The position numbers and the translations under genes were made by a program. Source: Phytoseiulus persimilis (taxonomy: Eukaryota; Arthropoda; Arachnida; Mesostigmata; Phytoseiidae). Taken from it: DNA of 64,000 nucleotides. The DNA lies in contig CM075101.1 of assembly GCA_037576195.1 (NCBI GenBank), positions 11,408,001 to 11,472,000 on the forward strand, written 5' to 3'. A model generated the notes under the pieces. That model was given only the letters and a program-made list of their open reading frames with translations, had not been told where the DNA came from and did not search any database. Positions 1 through 18,961 of this stretch are shown here, piece after piece (positions within the stretch are counted from its first letter, which is position 1; each line of letters begins with the position of its first letter).

Positions 1-56
1 TTCTTCACCGGGGTTTGAGCGCCCACAACTGCGGGACCGCTGACGGACACAGCCAT
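1..56 (-). CDS. 5' end of an unidentified minus-strand gene (partial)
   Basis: A methionine codon at 56-54 on the minus strand, in a reasonable context (cgaaATGG), opens a frame that stays open to the window edge and gives 18 residues rich in Ala, Val, Ser and Pro (MAVSVSGPAVVGAQTPVK). No domain can be read from so little. Its placement supports a real start: the next plus-strand gene (TIMM8) begins at 945, and a YY1-like AAGATGGCGGC element lies between them at 227-237, as expected of a divergent promoter. It could equally be a chance open frame; only the sequence to the left of this window would decide. Confidence 0.35.
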   Translation of the reverse strand, partial: MAVSVSGPAVVGAQTPVK

Positions 57-944
57 TTCGACAACTCGCGGGATCAGGGATCCTGTCGGAGTTGCTGAAC
101 TCGATGAAACCCGTATATCTAATTACGTCTACAGGCACGCTTACACCTCACACCAGCCACCAGCGTACAAACAAAGACAGCGACTCCCAGCAAGCAGCAG
201 CAGCAACGAATCCTTCGATCGGAAGCAAGATGGCGGCACCTCTGCGGGCTGCATACAGCGCCAAAATTGAATTTTTTGAGGAATCCAAGCTCCAGGGGAA
301 TTCACGGTCACGGCTGGAGAGCCACTGAGAGGATGACGGAGTTATCAGTCATTCTCATTCTGAAGAACCCGTCCTTGCATCCTTATGTATGGGTTATTGG
401 TAACGGTTGTTTGCTTATTTATTTGAAACCATAGGGCGCCATACTGAAAAATGCATCCATTCAGACTGGGTTCCGATTTTGAATCCCTCAGACAGCCTTT
501 TCTCGGCATATACTAGCAAGGATTGAAATCAACGACCGCCCAGAGCGGGGACACGCTTTCTCAGCAGTCGTATTCCTCGGAGCGCGCCCCATGCAGAGAA
601 ATTAATATTACCGAATCCCTTTCCCTCATACTTCGAGCATCTAAGTGAGCTCGGAAGCCAACGAATCCGGAGTTAAATGATTGTTTTCAGACAGCTTCCT
701 GATCTCTCATTAGCATCCCATGCGAACGGATGATTTCTTTGACCGAATATTTCCTCTCGTTACCATCAACCATAGCAAGCCCTCAGTTTGCGGCCTGCAT
801 TACCCCTGTGACTCACTGCGGAGCTGTGATCACCTTTTGTGATACCTTTCTTCTGTCGTCAACACAGCCGGCTGGACGAGCTGACGACGACCTTCTCTCA
901 TAAATTCTTCGGCCTCATTGATTCAGCTTGCCTTGAGTTGTGAA
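57..944. promoter_or_regulatory. Intergenic region, candidate bidirectional promoter with a YY1-like site
   Basis: No coding exon was recognised between the minus-strand start at 56 and the TIMM8 start at 945. The sequence AAGATGGCGGC at 227-237 matches the extended YY1/Pho-type element that often overlaps transcription start sites of housekeeping genes. Around 170-240 there is a CAG/CAA-rich stretch that looks like 5' UTR. The remainder (about 330-900) shows nothing recognisable. Promoter activity is inferred. Confidence 0.3.
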
Positions 945-1369
945 ATGTCTGACAGTGACTACCAAGGAAGCGTTGACAAGGAACTCGAAGAGAGGTTACG
1001 CGTGGAGCAACAGAAGGCCCAACTCCAAGCGCGGGTGAGCTCTTCGTGAGATATTCTGGCGCTTCATCACTATCGGCCCACTGCGCGGTCAAGACACGTG
1101 CCCATAGGACTGAGTCTCTGTTCCGAATTCCTTCGAGAGCTCCCTGATCTGACAGGGATTCAAAACTATGTCCCTCATGTTAATGAACCTTTCAGATACA
1201 TTCGTTGACAGACATGTGCTGGGACAAATGTATGGATAAGCCTTCTACCAAGCTCGACGACCGAACGGAAACATGTCTGACGAATTGCGTCGAGCGGTTC
1301 CTCGACACTTCGCTAGCTATTGCAACCCGCTTCACCCAAACCCTACAGAAGTCCGCTGAAATGCAGTGA
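945..1369 (+). CDS. TIMM8: Mitochondrial import inner membrane translocase subunit Tim8 (small TIM chaperone)
   Basis: Two exons, 945-1034 and 1196-1369, joined in phase 0 by a 161-nt GT-AG intron, encode 87 residues, close to the usual 83-97 of Tim8. Exon 2 carries the diagnostic twin CX3C motif: CWDKC, a spacer, then CLTNC. The segment after the first pair (CMDKP...KLD) and the VERFLDTS stretch after the second are typical of Tim8 rather than Tim9, Tim10 or Tim13. In other animals Tim8 pairs with Tim13 as a hexamer in the intermembrane space and ferries hydrophobic precursors to the inner membrane. The protein has no cleavable presequence, as expected for a MIA40 substrate. The start is the first ATG of the frame. 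An AATAAA at 1528-1533 is a suitable poly(A) signal. The next gene (SPO11) is convergent. Confidence 0.93.
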
Positions 1370-2008
1370 TTATTCAGGGAAACTGTCGCTGTTCAATGAG
1401 GTGTGGTCAATTCTTCAATTTGAATTGGCTATCAATCGATCCCGACTCGTTGTAGGAAATTACTTCAAACATCTGAGGGGTCCCAATCATGTCCGTTCAG
1501 AGGAACAACATTTCTGGAGATCTCGCGAATAAACGTAGCATAGAATTCCTATCGAAAACAAAACGAGTGGCAAACGATTAAATGAGTCAGGAGTCTCCGG
1601 ATCTAAGGGTACGGATCCTGCAACTTGAGTTGTTCTATGTCTTGAGTTGAATAAGGTAACTGGTTCCGAGAGAATCGTTTACTTCCTAATATTGTTAAAG
1701 TTACTGGGAAACACTGCAATCCCAAGGTATAGCAGGGTGCAAGGTTCGAAAGAGGAAGCTGAACTTCAACTTTCTCGGCTTAAAACAGGGTTCCGCTCTC
1801 GAAATGAAGTATTCACCGCCCTGTCGAAGGTTACACAAAAACGGCAGAATATCAGCTACGATGGCCTCGCTCACTATCATTCGAGAAATCAACGGAGCAG
1901 ATCGTCGACAGACCTACTGAGGAATGAAGTCTTTGAGCCCAGCTGATTATGGACCGAGAGATTTCTTCGCATGGAATATCTTGCTCTCCGAAGTATGGAA
2001 CTTTTTCA
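1370..2008. other. Tail-to-tail intergenic region between TIMM8 and SPO11
   Basis: This is 639 nt between the TIMM8 stop and the SPO11 stop, genes that converge. It holds an AATAAA on the plus strand at 1528-1533, 160 nt after the TIMM8 stop. I saw no clear AATAAA on the minus strand for SPO11. Short open frames here lack family resemblance and are treated as noise. Confidence 0.4.
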
Positions 2009-5008
2009 TTATTGCGCGCTCTCGAGCAGTTTGCTGTAGATGTATTTTTTCAGCAGGAAGGTGTGTCCGAATTGATCGAGCGCCTGGATTTCGGCCTTGC
2101 ACTGGAGTGAAATCAATTTCAAAACCTGTGAACAGATCCAGCACTGAGAATGGAGCGATCGGGATCATGATGTGGAGAGGTCACAACGGAGTGCCTTTCA
2201 CTTGATAGGGCACGACTAACCTCATAACGCCACTGTGAACGATATTTCATCCAGGGCCGACTCAGTAAATTTTGCAGACGCTTCTGGTGCATTCTAGAGG
2301 ACGCGATTCGAGATTCTGGACGCATATTGTACCTGAGGAAGCGGTCATTGAATCCTAACTGGTCTCATTGAATCACGGCCATATGAAATATGCCAGACTG
2401 TATAAAGGTTTTTCCACATGTATATGTTCCGGATTTCTCGAGGGTGATTCCATACGATTCGATCTCTGAAGGCAGGAGTCCGATCCATTTTATCCCGGGT
2501 ACGCCGTAGTTTTCCGCGTAGGCTTGAGCAAGGCTTCCGAAGCTATATATGGCCGCAATCTCTATTCCATAAGCATCAGCATCGGTAAGAACAAAAAATC
2601 TGGAAATATCGAAAGGCACCCAATGAGCCTTGAGTCAAGCTGCCTCAACGCCTTAACGGCTTTCATATTCTCCAGAACTGTTGGAATTTACTTCGCATCT
2701 GGAATGATGAGATTGGAGAGAATGTGGATCAGTTGTCGTGTATTCAGATCTGGAACACCTTTGAATGGAAATCGGTTAGATACTTCCGACTCGGTGCCGC
2801 GCCAAGCCGTCATAGCGTGAGGATTGAGGCGAAGGGGCGGTCCGCGCTGCTCTGACTTCTGGCAGGGGTACGTGTCAAACAAGTGGTTGTTTTTCCCCAG
2901 AGGCGGTATACCACAGCTCCGCGACAGGTAAGGAGGCGCCATTCCCCGGAATTCCCAAGTTCTGCCCGGGGCCCATTTGGGGCAGCTGCAGTCTGCGTGC
3001 GGGTGCAACTCTTGGTCAGTTTGAGTCTGCTGGGGTCCTCTTGAATAACACTGATTCGGTGGCCCTGCCGCGTCATTTATGTTGTATGCGTTGATACCCT
3101 GGGAGAGACCTAAATGCATTGCAGCTCATCAATTTTCGGGGGGTTTTCAAACTCCGGTTGCGCAGAGTCAGTCGCGAATCAATCAACAGGCGGTGAATTC
3201 ATGAGGGGGTGCCCGTTCCATCGAGACTTGGTAGCCGATACCATGTGTTGCCAGATCGTGTATGTCAATCATGCACCAAGGCTAATTTATTTCAGATTCC
3301 GATCGTTGTGGGTGACCATAATATTGCTGGCAAAAAACCCTAGATAGTGTCCGAGAAATCGAGGCGGGGCTCTGATTTCGGGGATCATTGGGTAGGATCA
3401 GCCAAGCAGTTCGTGAGTCGAAGCATTTACCTTGATCCTTGTTGAAAACAAGAATCGGAAGAAAATGGGTTCCCATCGAAGGAAAGAAGATCTTGGAGGG
3501 GTCTCGACGCGCCAAGACCCAACCTTGTGTTACGCCAGTGGGTCACATTTTCAAGAAAGCTCTCGCGGTCTAAGCAAGGGTGATCAAACGTCGCGCCGAA
3601 GCGCCGAAGGCCGAGGCCGCTGCTCCTCTATGGATAGGAAAAAAGGAGACAGGGAACTTCCACCGACTCAGCGAGCAAACCTTTCCCTGTGATGAGCACG
3701 ACGTTGAAATTGTAGCTACTGAAAAATGCACAAGCGCCCTGATCCTGTAACTTCTGGAAGACAGCGTCTTTTTCCACAATCAGAACGATGTTCGCGGCAG
3801 ATTCTATCTGTAAATAAAGCTCGGATATGGAGACAGGCGCTCTAGAAGGCCGGGGTCGTGGTGCCGATGTTCCAATTAGATGGGGATGGCCTTCACGTTG
3901 AGTTACCTCTTGAATTTCCCTGAAGTCATTCGGAATCAAAACGGGAGCCGAACAACAATCTATCCACCTCTTGGATCCTCTCATCTGCCAGCGAAGATTC
4001 CCACTCACAAGACCCTGTGAGAACGTCACGAGAGTGATTCGTGTAAACCCTCGTCTCAGAATGAATTGATGACTGTCATGGTTGAATAAAATAGCTCCCA
4101 GGGATATTCGAGCATGATCGCTGCTTACCTTTGCGGTCGAAACCACGTTCAAATCCCTCCGCGAACAGTCGAGAATCTTCGTGATGTCGCTCAGCACCAG
4201 ATGGACATTAATTTGGTTCTCAAAGAGTTTCACGTTATCGTAGAAAATCTGCCGTACCTTCGGATAGAATCGTGGCTACTTCTTATCAGGTGTCTTATCA
4301 AGGAGCTGATGAGAGTCAGCAACCTGCTTTCTAAAATCGCTCCTGACTCAATAGCGATTGGACTCTTGCAAAGCTACCGTCGAGATTTCGTTGCGAGTGA
4401 GTAGACCGTACACGATTTTCAACACAACCATCAAGCGTGCAAACCGCTCAACTTTGTTAACTGTTCTCAAGTCACAACATCTCGAGTAGCTGTAGTCTGA
4501 TCGCAGTACCCCTGTCTGAGGAATCGTGGATTAGTTACTGCCCGATCCTCCATATAATACTCCGGCTGATCATCAGGTGGTCAAAAGTCCACCGACCGAT
4601 GTGCTTCACCACCAAAATCTTCGGTTTCCAGCGATTCTCACCTCGACGTTGACAGAGCTCCATGAATCTGTACTGATGCTCAAGGAGGGAAGACGGCCCA
4701 CGCTGATAGATCCCACGATAGATTCCACTAAATCCGTTATTCTCCCTCGAAGACGTCGTCGCTGAGCATCCCACGATACTTCTCTCGGCAACACCTCATT
4801 CCCTCGAGCCTCTAACCTGGCTGTGAGCAGAGTACCCAGAATCAAACTCTAGCTCCCTCGTCATCTTCCGAATCAGGAACGGGTATTTCAGGATGTTCCA
4901 AGGTCTTTACTGTGCACCTTGATCGAGGAGGTATTCATCCAGGCTGCCAGTCTTCGTATTGCCTGTGGATTTTCCGCCTACGTTCGGTTCCGCCGGTTCC
5001 GTCGCCAT
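2009..5008 (-). CDS. SPO11: Meiotic recombination protein SPO11 (topoisomerase VI subunit A-like)
   Basis: Ten exons in transcription order: 5008-4918, 4820-4642, 4515-4378, 4257-4129, 4014-3907, 3807-3681, 2758-2692, 2599-2456, 2332-2221, 2125-2009. All splice phases agree and give 403 residues, the size of animal SPO11 (about 400). SPO11 makes meiotic double-strand breaks through a tyrosyl-DNA link. Key residues are present: the winged-helix catalytic Tyr in RQIFYDNVKLF (Tyr142), the Toprim Glu in LIVEKDA (Glu227), and DAD in VLTDADAYGIEI (Asp286, Asp288). Family landmarks GKGVPDLNTR, IKWIGLLPSEI and the C-terminal KAEIQAL are also clear. The protein should therefore be catalytically competent. 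The first exon (30 residues) is least certain: its donor is GTGCAC, but its phase fits. That ATG directly follows the stop codon of the upstream gene. The 922-nt intron at 2759-3680 holds nothing recognised. Confidence 0.95.
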
Positions 5009-6043
5009 TCATTGACGTGAACGAACTTTCAGGGCTTGAATGAGCGAGATAGTATTTCGAACGTTCCATTCCAAACATCGAGCATCCAACAGCTGGTCAG
5101 CGACACCGTCCGTTCGAGCGGCAACCAAAACGACCTGTGATCGATTCAGAGTCGAACCGTGCTTCTCTCGGCACCGTTGAAGAGGTAAGCACCGATTTGC
5201 CGCGCATGAGCTCCTGTAGAGCCCCTGCTGGTTGGGTCTCATCGATCGACCCCACCAGGTGTCCCAAGATGAGCTCGACTCAACCACCGAGACTTCGCGT
5301 GTCTCAGCCCCGTGGCTCTCCAGAGAAGAATCTTGGCGCGACTCCGTTGTTCCGGTGGGATAGTATATTTGCTTCAATTCTATCAGCGGTGAAAATCTAG
5401 TCAAGTCATTCGTCGTGAGTATGTTTCACTCTTCCTACTCCAAGAAACGAAATTCCTTGAATGGTTTTGCCTGCCAACTGTCACTCATTTCTGAGATAAG
5501 AGAAGTGGAAGACGCATTAAATCTCAGGGCAATTTCGCAGGGGTACCTCAGGGCAATTTCTGTGCGGATCTTCATCCCAGGGCATCAGAAATCAGAGTAA
5601 CAGAGAGTACCTCAGCACCCACAGCCCGATGAATCTGGTCTATTAATGCGTCAGATTTCGAGGAAGTTCCATGAATGGTTGCCGAGAACGGCGCCGCTAG
5701 CCACTCGCGTCTGCAGGTTCTCACGGGGTGGGAGATAAGAGGTGGGGTACTTTCAACCACTGTCATCGGGTTCGACTGAATCTCGTCGGACTAGACGGGT
5801 CGGCACACTGGGACCATGAATGGATGGAGGCTGCCATCTAAGGCATCAACACTCTGTCAGTCATCTCCGGCGCCGTGTGAATCTCGCAGGACTCCGGCTC
5901 TTACCTTCGGTTGCTCGGAAACATGCACAGATTATGGATTCAATATGGTTTATACAGTCGATGACAAGGTAACCGGATTGAATGAGCAGCGGAGTCACAG
6001 GAAGGAAATACGGCTCCCGTAAAGCTCCCGTATCGAATAGATT
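5009..6043 (-). CDS. Unrecognised helical protein, 3' part (multi-exon gene directly upstream of SPO11)
   Basis: I do not recognise this protein. Supported exons are about 6043-5905, 5759-5611, 5278-5193 and 5134-5009, the last ending in TGA at 5011-5009. The 5905 donor (GAAG|GTAAGA) is strong, and the 58-nt intron 5135-5192 is in phase. A linking 22-nt micro-exon at 5470-5449 would restore phase between 5611 and 5278 but uses a poor donor, so the middle is uncertain. The translation is mostly helical and cysteine-poor, with readable stretches REPYFLPVTPLLIQSGYLV, ELILGHLVGSIDETQPAGA and VVLVAARTDGVADQLLDARC. The 5' end was not found; upstream exons probably lie between 6.04 and 6.6 kb. The stop codon abuts the SPO11 ATG in the same frame, suggesting a shared transcript or a SPO11 promoter inside this gene. 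Confidence 0.5.
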
Positions 6044-6638
6044 CTCAAAACATATCCCATATCATGACGGCAATGTGTAGCAGCTATCGATTCATTGCTT
6101 GGACAGCCAAGTTATCGGCCGAGAACCTGTGCGATGGATTCCGGGAAGCCCATTCCTGCGGAAAGTTCATTCCCTAACGGCGGGAGACCCCCGCGACATG
6201 CCGTTAAGACTCGCATAAACCTTCCATCAGGTTGGGTCAATCTTCGACTATCTTCGATGGGTTTGTCAGCACATTATCTTGTCGCAGTCCCGTACCCCAG
6301 ACAGAGAGATAAGTACATAAGATACTGAGCTCGACAAGTTTAGGTTGTTTCGTGAGCATTTATTGAGGAAATATTGATTGAGATCGCAGAAGAACCAAAC
6401 GCCGATACAGCGCCTGACCCCATGGACTACCCGGGCGAATCGATAAGTATGAGCACGCTCTGCTCATATGAACATGAATGCGTGTGCCGTCCACTCATAT
6501 GCATTCTAGGAGAAGGTCGATCATGATATACCAGAGATTCCTTAGTCACCGCCTCTGGCAGGGCGTGAACATGACTCGATAGGTTCAAACAGCGTTCCCG
6601 TATAAGGTACACGAAGGCGGAAATGTCATTCGTGAGTG
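6044..6638. other. Gap between two minus-strand genes
   Basis: No exon was assigned with confidence here. TTTATT at 6360-6365 reads AATAAA on the minus strand and is a plausible poly(A) signal for the zinc-finger gene ending at 6639. First exons of the 5009-6043 gene are expected in this interval but could not be fixed. Confidence 0.3.
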
Positions 6639-7214
6639 CTACTCGTTCGCACTCGTTCCTTCTGGTGACACAGTAGGACCGGACGCCTGGCTGGAGACAA
6701 CTCCAGCCGATGCTCCTGATTCCTCGACACCAACGTCATGTGATAGACTCGCAGCAGCCGCAGGTTCAACTACCTCGTTCTTGAGAGCCAGCTCTAGTCC
6801 TTTTTGCTTTCTGAATTGATCAACTTTCCCTTCAGTCACCTTGCTATCCACCGTATAATCCTTAGGTTGCTGAAATCTGAAGAGATCATCATCGGCGTGG
6901 TCTGCGTGACGTTTCTCATGCGCTTCTATCGCCCCACGGAGTCCAAAGTACATGTGGCATTTAGAGCATTCCACCTCGTCGTCTGGATTTCTGGGAATGA
7001 CTATTGGTTTGGTATGCGCCGCAGAGTGCGCGGCTTCGTCACCGGATTTCATTCCTGGGGTAAAAGGGCGCCAAACGGCCGAATCTACCCCACTGAGCAA
7101 ACTTTTCAATTGGAGCACGTGTCTTGGCGGATTCGCGACGCGGAATGTTGACCCGTCGAGGGTGATAGATGTTTCGATGTGGCTACTTCGTACAAGGAGA
7201 ACGAGACTTGACAC
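6639..7214 (-). CDS. Single C2H2 zinc-finger protein, terminal exon
   Basis: A long open segment on the minus strand ends in a stop at 6641-6639. It contains one canonical C2H2 finger, CSKCHMYFGLRGAIEAHEKRH (C-x2-C-x12-H-x3-H, read within about 6910-6980), so it likely binds zinc and perhaps nucleic acid. The finger is followed by an acidic stretch and an Ala/Ser/Gly/Val-rich low-complexity tail ending EGTSANE. A good acceptor (ttttaccccag) at 7056-7055 would begin the exon at 7054 in phase 1. The frame also stays plausibly coding up to about 7214, so the 5' limit and the first exon are undecided. No family could be named. A minus-strand AATAAA at 6365-6360 fits as its poly(A) signal. It is divergent from Mi-2. 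Confidence 0.55.
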   Translation of the reverse strand: MSSLVLLVRSSHIETSITLDGSTFRVANPPRHVLQLKSLLSGVDSAVWRPFTPGMKSGDEAAHSAAHTKPIVIPRNPDDEVECSKCHMYFGLRGAIEAHEKRHADHADDDLFRFQQPKDYTVDSKVTEGKVDQFRKQKGLELALKNEVVEPAAAASLSHDVGVEESGASAGVVSSQASGPTVSPEGTSANE

Positions 7215-8214
7215 GCTCGAATGCTCAGTACTTCTGAGTTCCTTCGAAGCCTTGCGAAATCAACGTGCGTAGCTCATGAAGTCGGTGACTGGGATACGAT
7301 ATCAGCGTTCAGCTCCGAACGATTCTCCTTCCATCGCAACGGGCTCAGCTGACCGAGCATCCTTCAAAATCTCACTCGTTGTTACTCAAAACTCTTTGTA
7401 ACGGAGGACGGTTTATGATGGTCTTCGCTGTTTTTCGTTTGTGGGTGACAATCACGTCCCGATCTCCAACATCAGACGTCTCGAGTTGATATAGATGATG
7501 TTCGGTGTCTTGCAAGGATCAGCCAATGGCCGGCTAACGAGAACAACAAACCCTCCTTAGTGTCGAATCGACCGACTCCTCGATTCTCTTCTCCCTTTCC
7601 GCTGATTCGACACAAACCATCCAAACAACAACATTCAGCGCGCGCTAAAGTTCAAACGTGGGATCGCCGGCAAAAATCGGATGTCATACACGCGATCGAA
7701 ATTGGCCGCTGCACTTGGCGGGTCAAGCGGCTTTCCTTTCTCTCCCATTTTCGTGCTTGTACTTGCTCCTCGCTTCTTCCGAATCGAAGCTCCTTCTCTC
7801 TCTGCATGCAGTCTTGCTAATGCTCATACTCGCGTCTGAACGGCATGTAGGCCGCAGCGGCGCGTTAGAGAGTGAGCGGAGCGTGATCTAGCGAGAGAGT
7901 CGAACCAGCCGCGACGGTGGCTTCTCATTTCAGGGGAGCCCTGCGACAGATTCACCGGCTCTGAGTCAAGACGCGGGAGTTCGTCCTGAGCGAACAAGCA
8001 AGCGAGCAAGGCAGGCGGCGAAGCAAAGAAGCAAGAGAACCAACACACACATAGGGTGTGAGTGAGTGAGGAGTGTCTGCATCAGCGGCGGCGGCGGTAG
8101 TAGCGGCAGCGGCAATAGCAGCAATTTCGTTCGCTGTCGGTCGGTCTGCTGGCTGGCTCCGGCTTCGTACTGTGGTGTTGCTGCTGAAAACATTGCATAC
8201 AACAACTAACAATC
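7215..8214. promoter_or_regulatory. Divergent promoter region and 5' UTR of Mi-2
   Basis: About 1 kb separates the zinc-finger gene (-) from the Mi-2 start codon (+). From about 7860 it is rich in GAGAG and GAGCGA runs, and from about 8080 in GGCGGCGG and GCAGCGG runs, which is typical of an untranslated leader of a highly expressed regulator. The last bases before the ATG read ACTAACAATC. No TATA box is evident. First exons of the minus-strand gene may also lie here (candidate ATGs near 7355 and 7380), but I could not choose one. Confidence 0.35.
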
Positions 8215-17413
<9,199 letters not shown>

Positions 17414-17781
17414 ATTTCTCCTTTCGGCGTTCACATCACACTTTCATAATTGAGAACAACGATTGTATCATCATTGCTCTAGCGTATTGGTTCTGCCGCG
17501 ACACGGTGATTTCCATCGAATTATCTGCCTTTTGGAGGCGAACTTCTCTTGGGAAGAGAAAGGAACCCTGTAAACAACAGAGAACCGGAGTGGGGGACAC
17601 TGGAACAGGAGCTGCGGCGGTGGTTGCCGCCACTGATGCGAGAGGATGAATCAGATTATAAACGAAAAATTTATGTAGCTCATAGGGGTTTACAACAGAC
17701 ATGAAAAAAGACAAGGGTAACTTTATTTTTGTGAATAAATATCTCTCTAGCTGGTGACATGATAAGTGAACGCTTGCTTCC
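17414..17781. terminator. Convergent 3' ends of Mi-2 and the gene at 17782-18939
   Basis: Plus-strand AATAAA at 17734-17739 serves Mi-2. Minus-strand AATAAA (TTTATT at 17722-17727 on the plus strand) can serve the opposing gene. The two hexamers are separated by six bases, so the mature 3' ends very probably overlap. No coding potential was recognised here. Confidence 0.6.
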
Positions 17782-18939
17782 TTAGGGCGCAGTCGGGAGC
17801 ACGACGGTTCCCTTGCATGGTACGTAGTATGCGTCGTACGTTTTTCTATGACCTTTTATTCGAGCGTCGCGGAATAATCTGAGCGAATGATGGGCTCGCT
17901 TTGCATCATTCACGAACGATTCGATAAATTGAGCGAACCGAGTCTCATATTTTGGTATCAGTGACGGGCGGTTGACGGGATTCCATGGTTCGATCCAATA
18001 CCTGGTCAAACAAAACTGTGTTTCTAGAGGAGCGGGAATGAATATGGCTGTGTCCGTATCTATCGGATGGCTACTACTGCTTGATGTGCGGATAATACAT
18101 CCTTCATGGAGTCGAGAGTCGTGTTTCCCGGGCTCTGGCTTCAGAAGACATCGGAGCTGCGTCGTTAACACACTTCTTATCTTCTTGCCTCCTCCAAGGG
18201 CCAGAACATAGGGAATGATATCATACAATATGAGTCCATGGAAGATTGACTTAAAGAATTCGTATTGCATCGGTTCGACGAGGGCTTGCCCTTCAATGCG
18301 CGAACGCTGCATTCCGATTTCCAATCCAAGTTTGAGAACAACGTTACGAAAAATCTGCTCCTCGCTATCCCGTAGCAAGTTCAATTTCACCCGTCAACTA
18401 CCAAAATATCGGTGGACTGACGCCGAGGGTCCCATGAATGTTCTCGAGTGTTCTCAAAAGAGAGAAGCTGGGAACTCGATCAAGCTGATGTTTTTGGAAG
18501 CCGAGATTTCAAAATAGTCTAGTTTCCGATCCAGGTTTCTGATAGCGGTTTCTGATCGCAATCTGAAAATGTTCCACAAAATGTCCGGGAGGCGGGCAGA
18601 GGCAATGCATTCTCACAAGCGGGACGATAAGAACCTATCTAGCTCTGTTGTGGAAGTCTCTGGTTCTTCCCGCGCGTTGGGAAAACTCCTCATGGCCCCC
18701 ATCGCGACGTGGGTACCAGTTCGTTTCAACGGAAGCGGGCCAAAATATTCCGGCTGAGGATTGAGCTTATAAGCGTATGTGAGCGGCTTGAGAGATTTCC
18801 GACGGAAGCTATTGCGGGTGAACATCCGAGAGGATCCTCCATAGAACCATTGGAACGTGCCTAGACGGGACGAAGCTTGGAATCGCGGCGATTCCTCTGC
18901 GCTTACAGTCACGGGAGCACACTCAGCAGCGCTGGACAT
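17782..18939 (-). CDS. Unrecognised 301-residue protein (two exons)
   Basis: Exons 18939-18617 and 18364-17782 join in phase 2 across a 252-nt GT-AG intron (donor GTGAGA) to give 301 residues. I do not recognise the family. The N-terminal part is basic with aromatics (FQWFYGGSSRMFTRNSFRR). The second exon has an acidic helix (EEQIFRNVVLKLGLEIGMQ), a hydrophobic segment (IFHGLILYDIIPYVLALGGG), a run of five serines, and an aromatic C-terminal region (RYWIEPWNPVNR, YDAYYVPCKG). No clear signal peptide is visible, and the hydrophobic segment is too short and polar-flanked to call a membrane helix. The 609-nt open second exon and consistent phase argue for a real gene. It is tail-to-tail with Mi-2, and its start codon lies only 22 nt from that of the next plus-strand gene. 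The first ATG was chosen because nothing upstream is open. Confidence 0.58.
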
Positions 18940-18961
18940 TAGAACGTTCCCACAGCTTCAG

